The notes under the pieces were generated by a model that made no database searches, was not told the origin of the DNA, and saw only the letters and a program-made list of their open reading frames with translations. 40,806 bases of DNA, from assembly GCA_025451115.1 (NCBI GenBank), contig JANWKZ010000132.1, forward strand, positions 1-40,806, given 5' to 3'. This document shows, one piece after another, positions 8,675 to 18,237 of the stretch; positions within the stretch are counted from its first letter, which is position 1, and every line of letters begins with the position of its first letter. The stretch comes from Bacteroidia bacterium. Its GTDB lineage: Bacteria; Bacteroidota; Bacteroidia; B-17B0; Aurantibacillaceae. Both the position numbers and the translations under genes were made by a program.

Positions 8675-9718
8675 ATGAAACAAATTTACTTAACTATCAG
8701 TGCGATCGCACTTTCAATGATTGGTTTAGCTCAAGGGTCAAGGACCGCTAACCAACCGAATGTTGAGCTGAACCCAGCTAACATGTCACTTACAAAAGTT
8801 ATCAATAACCCAAACCCGGCTCCTCAGGCAGCAGGCGACACTGTTTGGATCTTTGACGGCGCTTTCTCTTACAACTGGGATGGTAACCTTCCTGTGTCTT
8901 ACAGCGTAGCTTTAGAAGACCTTGATGGATTTACACACACCTCAGGGTATGTGACCTATTTTGGTTCTACCGGTCACTACAAATTCTTCTATTACCAGGA
9001 TATTAATGCAACTCAAGTGCATTACGGTCACGCCGATACAGTTTTCTTTGCGGCTTCTACCTCTTGGTTCGCTACTCCGGGTACTTCTAATGACTGGATC
9101 GAATTCGGTCCTATCGCTATTCCTGCCAACGGTGGTACACTTAGCTGGGTACACAACTACGTTGACTTCGGATACCGCGATGGTTATGAAGTACGCGTGA
9201 ACACTACCGGTTTAGCTTCTACTAACTTTACCGGTGCTGCTCTTTTCACCGTAGCTGATAACGATCCTTCAACTGTAGGAGATACTGTAAATACTCCTCA
9301 GCCTGTATGGTACCCACGTTCTACCAGCTTAGCTGCTTACGCTGGTCAGCAGATCTACCTCGCTTTCCGTCACAACGCGAACGACCAAAATATTCTGGAG
9401 TTCACTAACGTTATGATCACTGAGAACGCTGGTACTGGCATCAATAACCAGAACAACGGTTTCTTCATCGGAACCAACATGCCAAACCCTGCTGTTAATT
9501 CTACTTCTATCAACTACACACTTGATAAATCAAGCAACGTTTCTTTCACTGTAACTGATATCACAGGTAAAGTAATGATGAGCGAGAACTTAAGCGATGT
9601 AGCCGCGGGCGCTAACAAAGTTGAAGTGAATACTGCCTCTTTCTCTAACGGCATGTACTTCTATACTTTCTTGATCAACGGTCACAGTGTTACTCAGAAA
9701 TTCGTAGTAGCTCACTAA
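8675..9718 (+). CDS. Secreted protein with T9SS type A sorting domain
   Basis: Signal peptide MKQIYLTISAIALSMIGLAQ. C-terminus MPNPAVNSTSINYTL...ITGKVMMSE...NGMYFYTFLINGHSVTQKFVVAH. Confidence 0.9.
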   Translation: MKQIYLTISAIALSMIGLAQGSRTANQPNVELNPANMSLTKVINNPNPAPQAAGDTVWIFDGAFSYNWDGNLPVSYSVALEDLDGFTHTSGYVTYFGSTGHYKFFYYQDINATQVHYGHADTVFFAASTSWFATPGTSNDWIEFGPIAIPANGGTLSWVHNYVDFGYRDGYEVRVNTTGLASTNFTGAALFTVADNDPSTVGDTVNTPQPVWYPRSTSLAAYAGQQIYLAFRHNANDQNILEFTNVMITENAGTGINNQNNGFFIGTNMPNPAVNSTSINYTLDKSSNVSFTVTDITGKVMMSENLSDVAAGANKVEVNTASFSNGMYFYTFLINGHSVTQKFVVAH

Positions 9719-9742
9719 GAATAATTGATCTTCGGATCGGAA

Positions 9743-9771
9743 GACCCAGACGGTACCGTCTGGGTTTTTTT
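9743..9771 (+). terminator. Rho-independent terminator
   Basis: Perfect 20-nt palindrome CCCAGACGGTACCGTCTGGG (9745-9764) followed by seven T. Confidence 0.88.
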
Positions 9772-9807
9772 ATGCCCACTTGGCAAATGTTTTTATCTTT
9801 GAGATAC

Positions 9808-10839
9808 ATGAAAGACAGGCGACAATTTTTAAAAACAGCCGGCACCCTTTTAGCGGGAACTCCTCTTGTGGGAAGGGCCACGTTGTTTGAAGGCGAACCT
9901 GTACCTGAAACAAAGATCATCAAACCCCCCGCATTAAAACCCGGTGATACGGTTGCCATCTCCTCGCCCGCAGGGGCTGTGTGGGACAGCGGGAATGTGG
10001 AGAAATTCACCGGCATCATCGAATCATTGGGGTTTAAAGTAAAGCACGGACAAACGCTCAAGGAGAAAACGGGTTATTTTGCCGGGAACGATGAATTGCG
10101 TGCGAAAGAACTGAATACATTCTTCGCAGACGCTGAAGTGAAAGCTATTTTTTCACAAAAGGGCGGATGGGGCTGCGCGCGTTTACTCGAAAAACTCGAT
10201 TACGAGACGATCCGGAAAAACCCCAAGGTCATTATGGGATTCAGTGATATCACCTCCTTGTTGGTTGCTATTTATAGTAAAACGGGTCTTGTTACATTTC
10301 ATGGTCCGGTGGGAAACAGTGGCTGGAATGATTTCAGCGTAGACTACATCAAACGCGTATTGATGAAAAAAGAAGCCGTTACCTATGCGTATCCCGATAA
10401 GGACGAGGACAAACCTTATTTGCTGAACCCGGGGAAAGCAAAAGGAACTTTGATAGGAGGGAACCTCGCTGTGCTCGCAGGTATAATGGGTTCGAAGTAT
10501 TTACCCGACTGGAAGAATAAGATCCTCTTCCTGGAAGAAGTAGAAGAAGAACCTTATTCGGTAGACAGGATGTTGACCCAATTACGTTTAGCCGGCGTAT
10601 TAAAGAATATCAGCGGCTTTGTTTTTGGCAAATGCGCGAAATGTCTGGCCGAAGAACCATTCAAAGCATTCACACTAAAGGAAGTTCTGGAGCAGCACAT
10701 AAAGCCACTTAAAATTCCCGCTTTCTATGGCGCTATGATAGGCCATATCGAGAACAAATACACCATTCCGGTAGGAGTGAAGGCTGAGATAGATGCCGAT
10801 AAGTTCGAAATAAAATTACTGGAAGCGGCCGTTAGTTAA
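9808..10839 (+). CDS. LD-carboxypeptidase, peptidase family S66 (LdcA-like), with Tat-like signal
   Basis: MKDRRQFLKTAGTLLAGTP signal; KPGDTVAISSPAG, MGFSDIT, LLNPGKAKGTLIGGNLAVLAGIMGSKYLPDWKNKILFLEEVEEEPY. Confidence 0.9.
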   Translation: MKDRRQFLKTAGTLLAGTPLVGRATLFEGEPVPETKIIKPPALKPGDTVAISSPAGAVWDSGNVEKFTGIIESLGFKVKHGQTLKEKTGYFAGNDELRAKELNTFFADAEVKAIFSQKGGWGCARLLEKLDYETIRKNPKVIMGFSDITSLLVAIYSKTGLVTFHGPVGNSGWNDFSVDYIKRVLMKKEAVTYAYPDKDEDKPYLLNPGKAKGTLIGGNLAVLAGIMGSKYLPDWKNKILFLEEVEEEPYSVDRMLTQLRLAGVLKNISGFVFGKCAKCLAEEPFKAFTLKEVLEQHIKPLKIPAFYGAMIGHIENKYTIPVGVKAEIDADKFEIKLLEAAVS

Positions 10840-12298
10840 ACCGGTCTTTCAAGATCCTTTCAATATATTTCTCATTCGGCATAAGTGATTTCTGAATACG
10901 CTTGGCGTAATGAATACTGTCGGTGATCTCCTTATTCTTTATTTCCAGTTCGGTCTTTTGATGTTCCACTTCAGCTTTTTGCTTTGAAATGATCTCGTTA
11001 GCTTTTTTCTTGTTTCGGTAACTCCGGAAGATAATAAGCGCCATAATAAGCACGCAACCAAAACCGGCCAGGAGCAAATTCCTTATGAGTGCCTGCTTCT
11101 CACTTTCTTCTTTGGCCAAAGCTTCCTTTTTATCAAATTCAAAGTTCATTTCGGCCTCTAATTGTTTTTTGGCATTATCAAGATTAAAAAGACTATCACG
11201 TAGATGTACTGCACTTCGGAAGGCTTCGAGCGAAAGAGCCAACTTCCCCGACTTTTCATAAATATCACTCAGGTTCTCTTTAAAATTGAGCAGGAAGGCG
11301 ATGTTGGAAGTTTGCGCCATAAGCGCAACGGCTTCAACCGTATATTTTTCAGCCTCCTTGTTCTTTCCGGATATAAAATAGATCCAGCCTATATTTCCAA
11401 GGTGCGTGGCCATCCCTTCTTTGTTACCACTCTCTTTGTCCAACTCGATCGCTTTATTATAATTCTCCAAACATTTAGCGGTATCGCCCATGGCGAAGTA
11501 CAGGTTGGCCAGGTTGTCGGTAATAATGGCCAGTTGTGTTTTATCGTTGCCTTTTTTCGCTATAGAAATAGATTCTTCAAACGCTTCTTTTGATTTCCTG
11601 AATTTTTCGTTGGCCGCAACGGTATCGGTTGTCATTAGCAAAGCCGCCTGGTGTTGATAGATGGTGGCAATATTGCCCAGGTGCCTTCCGATGCCGGCAA
11701 CATTGTTGATCGTTCTGTCTTTTGCAAGGGCCTTTTGGCCATATTCAAGGGCTTTGTCAAGCTCATTATTGGCCATATGACTTATACCTATATTCCCCAG
11801 CACCAATGCCTGGCCCTCATCGTCGCCTAACTCCTCGTATAACTTCAACGCCAAAAAATTAATTTCCTGCGCCTTCACATAGTCACTAAGCGATCTGTAG
11901 CAGGAGGCGATATTGACCAGGACCCCCGCCTTATCCTTTTTCAGTTTGAACTTTTCGTAAATGGGGACGGTTTCCAAAAGTTTCTTTACAGCCTTCTGAT
12001 ATTGCCTTTGTGCCAGTAACACATTGCCAATAGCCTGCATGGCGCGCGCTTCCTTTATAGGCAGCTCAAGCTCTTTCGCAAGATCGTAAGCAGCCAATGC
12101 CAAACGCATGGCGGAGTCGGCATGATCGCGCTTTAGCTGTGTCGTTAAATTTATGTAAAGCTCTACTTTATTGGAATCCTCTTTGGCTACGGCAAGTGCC
12201 TTAAGAAGCGAATCTATACGGTTTTGGTTTTGCGCGGGGGCAGCAACCGCGCATAACAGGGTAAAAGAGAGAAAATATTTTAGAAGTGGCTTATGCAA
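10832..12298 (-). CDS. TPR protein with TM segment, coiled coil and C-terminal DSIHYAKRIQ linker; no output domain; TTG start
   Basis: Signal peptide, many TPRs, TM segment LLLAGFGCVLIMALIIF, coiled coil, then DSIHYAKRIQKSLMPNEKYIERILKDRFN-stop. The codon at the start is TTG. Confidence 0.88.
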   Translation of the reverse strand: MHKPLLKYFLSFTLLCAVAAPAQNQNRIDSLLKALAVAKEDSNKVELYINLTTQLKRDHADSAMRLALAAYDLAKELELPIKEARAMQAIGNVLLAQRQYQKAVKKLLETVPIYEKFKLKKDKAGVLVNIASCYRSLSDYVKAQEINFLALKLYEELGDDEGQALVLGNIGISHMANNELDKALEYGQKALAKDRTINNVAGIGRHLGNIATIYQHQAALLMTTDTVAANEKFRKSKEAFEESISIAKKGNDKTQLAIITDNLANLYFAMGDTAKCLENYNKAIELDKESGNKEGMATHLGNIGWIYFISGKNKEAEKYTVEAVALMAQTSNIAFLLNFKENLSDIYEKSGKLALSLEAFRSAVHLRDSLFNLDNAKKQLEAEMNFEFDKKEALAKEESEKQALIRNLLLAGFGCVLIMALIIFRSYRNKKKANEIISKQKAEVEHQKTELEIKNKEITDSIHYAKRIQKSLMPNEKYIERILKDRFN

Positions 12299-12300
12299 AT

Positions 12301-12332
12301 TATCTTCGTTGGAAAATCTCCCAACGAAGATA
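12301..12332. terminator. Perfect 12-bp hairpin between two minus-strand genes (weak T-tract)
   Basis: TATCTTCGTTGG-aaaatctc-CCAACGAAGATA. It starts right after the beta-helix gene stop and ends 2 nt before the next gene start. Confidence 0.55.
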
Positions 12333-14126
12333 TTATAATTTTACAACTTTCATTACGCTTACCACGTTGCTGTTTTGAAGGATAACGGTGTAAACTCCGG
12401 AGTTCCAGTCACGAATATCTAATTCTACATTTTTAACCCCTCCCGCTACAGTTTTTACCAGCTTGCCGGTGTAATCATAAACGAAGAGTTCTTTCCAGTC
12501 GCCCTCAGTTTCTATTTTCACAAAAGCGCTTGCGGGGTTTGGATAGATACGCGTTCCCTTTACGTCATTCATATTTTCTATGCCCGCACTGAGTTGAGCT
12601 TCACATTCTGTAAAAAGGCCTTGCCCTTGGTGTAACTCTGCAGGAATGGTTCCTGTAGGATATTCCGGGCCCAACGGCGGCCATTGCGCGCTCCCAAAGA
12701 AAAGCGGCGCACCGCTCAGGTAATATGATTGGATCAGGTTGTTGCTTCCCAGGCTTTGATCCCAGGTAACCGTGCTGTTCTCTACATTTCCATGGATCAG
12801 CAAATTGATCCCCGCATCAATTGTAATATCGTTCATCGTAAAAGGGGCCGTATTATCTTTTCGCATGTCATTCCCCACCAGGTTCTGCTCGATGGAATTA
12901 TCCGAAATGCGTATGCCCTCACGCGTAAGTCGGTTCCTGAAAAAAGTATTCCCGAAACCGGCAGGTCCCCAGGTATCGCCGGCATGTATCTCCTGGATCA
13001 CATTGCCTTCAAATAAATTCATGTAACAAAAATGTCCGTGTAACGAAACATCCGTAATACGATTGAAAGGAGAGATGCTTCCATCACCGGTAGCGTTAAT
13101 GGAGTAATTGTAGCCAAACACATTTCCATTGGCACCACGCTGAACAAGCATAGCGTGACGATTCTTGTCAAAGATATTATTCTCAACTAAATTGTCGGTG
13201 CTGTGTGTAGTTATCGCAACACCATAACCATGACCGCCATTACCGAAATCCCAATTATCATGAAAATAGCTATCGCGTACTGTGCAATTGGCGCTCATGG
13301 CTAAATTCACGTGACAGCTTACCGACTTGATGCTGCGAATACATTTTAGCCAGATGTTGGCGCAATACACAAATCCAAAATTCGATTTATCACCGGCCTT
13401 AAGATTCTCAATAGTGAAATTCTCAAAACCAATTTGCTCGGCCATTTGGTATCTTACCACCTGTACGATCATATTCAGATCATACGTATAATGCAACGGA
13501 CGATCAAGCGTGATGGTATTTCCGTTGAGGGCGGTGATCTTCATTATCTGGCCAACTGTACGTGGAGCAACCTGCAAAGCATTAGGTGGATTTTGGGTAG
13601 CCATAAGAACAGTATCGTTTTCCTGTGAAATATCGATCCAGTCGCCAACACCTAAACCGGTAACATCAGTAAGCGTAATAGTCTGCGAGTTTTTTGTGGC
13701 GCCCGAAACAACATCGAACGGACCAAGGTCCTGTCCGCCCCACACCTGGAAATTCCCTGTGTTTGTGGTTTGGGTTGTGAAATGAAAAAGCGTAGTGTTC
13801 GACATATCACCGCGTATGATCACTTTTCCGGCTGATGGAATGTTCACCGGGTTTTTAAAAGTATAGGTACCTGCAGGGAAATAGATCACGGTTCCCGTTC
13901 CTGCTACGTTATTCAATACGTTATTCAATGCAACTGAATTATCTACACTGGTATCGTTCGCTATGGCTCCGCTGCTCAGCATATTCACCTGCGTGGTGAA
14001 ATTCGGAATACTTTGCAGCATGCCCACATTACTCCAATCGATGATACGTGCTTGGGGAATTTGAGCGAAAAGGCCTGTACAAGTTAAGGCCGCGAAAGCG
14101 AAAAAGGAAAGTCTTTTAAAAAGCAT
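12333..14126 (-). CDS. Secreted right-handed beta-helix protein (Pectate_lyase_3-like) with T9SS type A sorting domain
   Basis: Signal peptide; DTSVDNSVALNNVLNNVAGTGTVIYFPAGTYTFKNPVNIP; repeated N-rich beta-helix segments; C-terminus YPNPASAFVKIETEG...GVYTVILQNSNVVSVMKVVKL. Confidence 0.88.
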   Translation of the reverse strand: MLFKRLSFFAFAALTCTGLFAQIPQARIIDWSNVGMLQSIPNFTTQVNMLSSGAIANDTSVDNSVALNNVLNNVAGTGTVIYFPAGTYTFKNPVNIPSAGKVIIRGDMSNTTLFHFTTQTTNTGNFQVWGGQDLGPFDVVSGATKNSQTITLTDVTGLGVGDWIDISQENDTVLMATQNPPNALQVAPRTVGQIMKITALNGNTITLDRPLHYTYDLNMIVQVVRYQMAEQIGFENFTIENLKAGDKSNFGFVYCANIWLKCIRSIKSVSCHVNLAMSANCTVRDSYFHDNWDFGNGGHGYGVAITTHSTDNLVENNIFDKNRHAMLVQRGANGNVFGYNYSINATGDGSISPFNRITDVSLHGHFCYMNLFEGNVIQEIHAGDTWGPAGFGNTFFRNRLTREGIRISDNSIEQNLVGNDMRKDNTAPFTMNDITIDAGINLLIHGNVENSTVTWDQSLGSNNLIQSYYLSGAPLFFGSAQWPPLGPEYPTGTIPAELHQGQGLFTECEAQLSAGIENMNDVKGTRIYPNPASAFVKIETEGDWKELFVYDYTGKLVKTVAGGVKNVELDIRDWNSGVYTVILQNSNVVSVMKVVKL

Positions 14127-14227
14127 GATTCAGTGGTTTTTTAGCCCACCGAAAATAGCCTATAAAGACCTCTTAAGAAGAATCAAAATCCGGTTTTTCC
14201 TAATACGCATAACGCGGGTATTTGGGT

Positions 14228-15769
14228 TTACCCCGCCCAGCTGTCGCGGTCTAAACTGCGGTACTGGATAGCTTCGGCAATATGGTTGGGCAGTATATTT
14301 TCGCTATTATCCAGGTCGGCAATGGTACGGCTCACTTTCAGGATTCGGTCGTAGGCCCGGGCCGAGAGGCCGAGTTTTTCCATGGCGTTTTTTAATAAGC
14401 TTTTGCACGATTCGTCGAGCTCGCAATAGGCCTGTAACATCTTGGTGCTCATCTGCGAATTGCTGTAAATGCCTTCATATTGGGCAAAACGCTTTTTCTG
14501 AAGGCCGCGGGCCTTCATCACGCGGTCGCGTATCTCGTTGCTTTTTTCGGCGTGTTGTATTTTGCTCAATTCACCAAAAGGAACGGGCGTTACCTCAATA
14601 TGAATATCGATACGATCTAGCAGTGGTCCCGATATTTTGTTCAGGTATTTTTGTACCACGCCCGGCGCGCAAACGCATTCTTTCTCGGGATGATTGTAAT
14701 ATCCGCAGGGACAAGGATTCATAGAAGCCACCAGCATAAAACTAGCCGGGTACTCTACCGAAAACTTAGCGCGCGAAATAGTTACGTTGCGATCTTCCAT
14801 GGGCTGACGCATCACTTCCAGCACGGTACGTTTGAATTCCGGCAATTCATCCAGGAACAAAACACCATTATGCGCCAATGAGATTTCCCCCGGCTGCGGG
14901 CTCGCGCCCCCGCCTACAAGCGCCACATCAGAAATAGTATGATGCGGATTTCTGAAAGGCCTTTGTGTGATCAAGCCGGTTTGTTTTCCTAATCGCCCCG
15001 CTACACTGTGAATTTTTGTAGTTTCCAAAGCCTCATCCAGGGATAGCGGAGGCAGAATAGAAGGCAGCCTTTTCGAAAGCATGGTCTTACCCGCGCCGGG
15101 TGGGCCAATAAGCAAAACATTATGTCCGCCCGAGGCAGCTATCTCAAACGCGCGTTTAATATTTTCCTGCCCTTTTACATCGCTAAAATCGGGGATCTCC
15201 AGGGTACTTCCGTTATTGAAGATCTCTTCGGCATTGAATTTTAATTTTGGAAGCGCGTTCTCGTCTCCGCTAAAGAAGTTTATTACATCTTTTATGTGGC
15301 CGGCAGCATAAACGTTTACACCATCTACTACAGAAGCCTCAGGAGCATTGAGGGCTGGCACAATAACACCCTTAAAACCCTCTTGTTTGGCCTTTATGGC
15401 AATGGGTAAAACGCCCCTTATAGGCCTTATTTCGCCATCCAGGGATAATTCGCCCATGATCACATAATCTTCCAGGTTTTCAAGCAAAACCTGCCCGGAA
15501 GCGCCCAAAATACCCAGGGCAAGGGGCAGATCGTAAGAAGACCCCTCTTTTTTGATGTCGGCAGGGGCCATATTAATGGTTATTTGCTTTATAGGCACCC
15601 GGTAACCATTGTTTTTAAGGGCGGCATCTATCCGTTGGTGACTCTCTTTTACGGCACTGTCGGGAAGCCCAACAAGGTAAAAATTCACCCCGGGCACCAT
15701 GTCCACTTCTATCGTCACTTTTGTAGCTATAATGCCGTGAACGGCACATCCGTAGGTCTTAACCAGCAT
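14228..15769 (-). CDS. YifB/ComM family Mg-chelatase-like AAA ATPase
   Basis: MLVKTYGCAVHGI...VDMVPGVNFYLVGLPDSAVKESHQRI; Walker A GPPGAGKTML; NPCPCGYYNHPEKECVC; LLDRIDIHIEVTPV. Confidence 0.96.
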   Translation of the reverse strand: MLVKTYGCAVHGIIATKVTIEVDMVPGVNFYLVGLPDSAVKESHQRIDAALKNNGYRVPIKQITINMAPADIKKEGSSYDLPLALGILGASGQVLLENLEDYVIMGELSLDGEIRPIRGVLPIAIKAKQEGFKGVIVPALNAPEASVVDGVNVYAAGHIKDVINFFSGDENALPKLKFNAEEIFNNGSTLEIPDFSDVKGQENIKRAFEIAASGGHNVLLIGPPGAGKTMLSKRLPSILPPLSLDEALETTKIHSVAGRLGKQTGLITQRPFRNPHHTISDVALVGGGASPQPGEISLAHNGVLFLDELPEFKRTVLEVMRQPMEDRNVTISRAKFSVEYPASFMLVASMNPCPCGYYNHPEKECVCAPGVVQKYLNKISGPLLDRIDIHIEVTPVPFGELSKIQHAEKSNEIRDRVMKARGLQKKRFAQYEGIYSNSQMSTKMLQAYCELDESCKSLLKNAMEKLGLSARAYDRILKVSRTIADLDNSENILPNHIAEAIQYRSLDRDSWAG

Positions 15770-15869
15770 GTTTTGAAATATGAAACTTTTTTCTACTTTT
15801 ATACGGAGCTAAAGTAGCAAAAAAACCACTTTGGCAAGGTTTATGTAAACCTGATATAAAATCACGTGT

Positions 15870-16310
15870 ATGAAGAAAATCATTACCCTCTTAAGCCTGT
15901 TTGTTGCCTCGGTTTCATGGTCGCAGGAAATAGTAAAGGTTAGCGAACTCAATTGTTTCAATAAGTGGTCGCAAAAATTTGAAGAGCGCGGCGCCGAAGA
16001 GGTGGCCGACGGATCCTATACCGATGTGATCATCACCTTCCGCCACGGAGCCTCCGCCGAGTGTTTTGAAGGAAAGGCCGTGGTAAAGGATAAAAAAATA
16101 GACGCTTTCTATATCTTACTGGATGATGGCACTTTCGACCAGGTGATCCGTGTTTGGAAGAACGATACCGAAAAGAACGTAACCATTACCAATGGCATCA
16201 GCAAAACACTTATCACCAAAGATAACCAGCTCATTAATATTATCTGGCCCAAAAAGCTGAAAGCTAAAAAAGCCGGTTTCAAAAAAGCAGCCGAACCTGT
16301 TGACGACTAA
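15870..16310 (+). CDS. Hypothetical secreted protein
   Basis: 146-aa ORF with signal peptide MKKIITLLSLFVASVSWSQ. Its stop overlaps the lipB start. Confidence 0.75.
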   Translation: MKKIITLLSLFVASVSWSQEIVKVSELNCFNKWSQKFEERGAEEVADGSYTDVIITFRHGASAECFEGKAVVKDKKIDAFYILLDDGTFDQVIRVWKNDTEKNVTITNGISKTLITKDNQLINIIWPKKLKAKKAGFKKAAEPVDD

Positions 16311-17023
16311 TGCCCCTGAAAAATAAAAAGGTCTTCTTTGAAGATCTTGGCCTGCGCGATTATAAAGAGGCCTGGGACTACCAGGAAATAATACAGCAAA
16401 AAGTAGTTTCGCAAAAGACCGCAAACCGCGTCTTATCTGAGGTTGAGCAAAAGCCCACCGATAATTATTTATTTTTTGTAGAGCATCCGCACGTGTACAC
16501 GCTGGGCAAGAGCGGCGATGAGAACAACCTGTTGGTCAATGACGCTTTTCTCAAGAATATAAATGCTACTTACTACAAGATCAACCGTGGGGGCGATATT
16601 ACCTATCACGGCCCCGGACAATTGGTAGTGTACCCAATACTCGACCTCGAGAATTTTTATACCGATATACATAAATACCTCCGCATGCTGGAGGAAGCGG
16701 TGATCTTAACACTTGCGGAATACGGGATCACGGCCGGCCGCAGCGATAGAGAAACGGGCGTGTGGCTCGATGCATCAAATACAGCGAAGGCCCGCAAGAT
16801 CTGTGCTATTGGCGTGCATTGCAGCCGGTGGGTTACCAAGCACGGTATCGGGTTCAACGTTAATACCGACCTCAGTTATTTTCAGCACATAGTTCCTTGC
16901 GGCATCACGGATAAGGCGGTTACTTCCATGCAAAAAGAGCTTGGCAGAGAGGTAAATATGCAAGAACTGAAACTGCGTTTTAAAAAGCATTTTGCAAGCC
17001 TTTTTGCGTGCGAAATTGTGTAA
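16310..17023 (+). CDS. lipB: Lipoyl(octanoyl) transferase
   Basis: VEHPHVYTLGKSGDENNLLV, KINRGGDITYHGPGQLVVYPILDL, RETGVWL, KICAIGVHCSRWVTKHGIGFNVNTDLSYFQHIVPCGI. Confidence 0.95.
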   Translation: MPLKNKKVFFEDLGLRDYKEAWDYQEIIQQKVVSQKTANRVLSEVEQKPTDNYLFFVEHPHVYTLGKSGDENNLLVNDAFLKNINATYYKINRGGDITYHGPGQLVVYPILDLENFYTDIHKYLRMLEEAVILTLAEYGITAGRSDRETGVWLDASNTAKARKICAIGVHCSRWVTKHGIGFNVNTDLSYFQHIVPCGITDKAVTSMQKELGREVNMQELKLRFKKHFASLFACEIV

Positions 17024-17028
17024 ATTTG
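17021..17028 (+). promoter_or_regulatory. Candidate -7 box TAAATTTG
   Basis: Exact TAnnTTTG ending 4 nt before the ATG at 17033. Confidence 0.35.
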
Positions 17029-17032
17029 TTTA

Positions 17033-17434
17033 ATGAAAGCAGAAGATCTAATACACCGTGCGGAAGATATTGCTGTGGCTGTAGTGCCCGAATTAGTGGA
17101 AGACCAGAATGGATGGATGGTGTACCTGGTGAACCTGAAGAACGCCGCGATAGAGAACGTACTTGTTAGCTCAAAAGGCTATGGCGAAATAGATAACCGA
17201 AACCTGCGCACCTCCGAATTGCGTCACTATATTGAGAAACTGGAGCCGCACCATTTTTCAAAGATAGAACCTATCATTGAGGATGTTTTTGGGCTCGCCA
17301 ATGAGTATTGGGTGAGTTTTTACATAAATAAAACCATATATGACAAAAAGTTTGTATTCTTGCCTGAGAGTATAAACGAGAGTAATTTTGTAACGATCCC
17401 CTTCCTGAATAAAAAAGGGGTCATGATCAGGTAA
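17033..17434 (+). CDS. Conserved hypothetical protein
   Basis: 133-aa ORF packed between lipB and the exonuclease gene. Confidence 0.75.
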   Translation: MKAEDLIHRAEDIAVAVVPELVEDQNGWMVYLVNLKNAAIENVLVSSKGYGEIDNRNLRTSELRHYIEKLEPHHFSKIEPIIEDVFGLANEYWVSFYINKTIYDKKFVFLPESINESNFVTIPFLNKKGVMIR

Positions 17435-17435
17435 T

Positions 17436-18134
17436 ATGGAAACCATTCACACAAACAATATCCTTTTTCTGGATATAGAAACGGCTCCGCTTGTTTACAA
17501 ATACCAGGAGCTCGACGAACCCTTTAAAAAATTGTGGGACCTCAAATATCAGCACTACAAAGACGTAACACCCGAACAGCAATACAGTAAGGCCGGCATC
17601 TTTGCAGAGTTCGCCAAGGTGATCTGCATTTGCGTGGGCTATTTTAACGGAAAGGAATTCCGGTTGAGGTCTTTTTACGGACACGGCGAAAAAACAGTTT
17701 TAAAAGAATTCAAAGAATTGCTTGATCGTCATTTTACGGAGCCCGAACACCGTTTGTGCGCGCATAACGGAAAAGAATTTGATTTTCCGTTCCTGTGCCG
17801 CCGTTTTTTAATTAATGGAATTGGTTTACCGGAGATACTTAACATACAAGGCAAAAAACCCTGGGAGATCCAGCACCTTGATACGATGGAAATGTGGAAG
17901 TTTGGCGATTACAAGAACTTCACTTCGTTGAATTTGCTCGCCGCCGTATTCAATATACCTACACCCAAAGACGATATTGACGGAAGCCAGGTAGCCCGTG
18001 TGTATTACGAAGAAAAGAATTTAGATCGCATCAAGAACTATTGCCAGAAAGATGTCATCACGGTAGCTCGCCTTTATCAAAAAATGCGCGCCGAACAACC
18101 TTTAAAGGAGGAACAACTTGTATTAACTAACTAA
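17436..18134 (+). CDS. Predicted 3'-5' exonuclease (PolB-like DEDD family)
   Basis: ILFLDIETAPLV, CAHNGKEFDFPFLCRRFL, LDTMEMWKFGDYKNFTSLNLLAAVF, YCQKDVITVARLY. Confidence 0.88.
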   Translation: METIHTNNILFLDIETAPLVYKYQELDEPFKKLWDLKYQHYKDVTPEQQYSKAGIFAEFAKVICICVGYFNGKEFRLRSFYGHGEKTVLKEFKELLDRHFTEPEHRLCAHNGKEFDFPFLCRRFLINGIGLPEILNIQGKKPWEIQHLDTMEMWKFGDYKNFTSLNLLAAVFNIPTPKDDIDGSQVARVYYEEKNLDRIKNYCQKDVITVARLYQKMRAEQPLKEEQLVLTN

Positions 18135-18147
18135 ACCAAACCGGAGC

Positions 18148-18225
18148 GTCATCCTGAACTTGTTTCAGGATCTCCCCACCATTTGTACAAACCCAATACA
18201 GATGCTGAAACGAGTTCAGCATGAC
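18148..18225. repeat. Inverted pair of 26-bp hairpin repeats
   Basis: Copy A 18148-18173 GTCATCCTGAACTTGTTTCAGGATCT; inverted copy B 18200-18225 AGATGCTGAAACGAGTTCAGCATGAC. Each forms an 8-bp stem with a 5-nt loop. Confidence 0.85.
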
Positions 18226-18237
18226 CCATAGAAAGAA

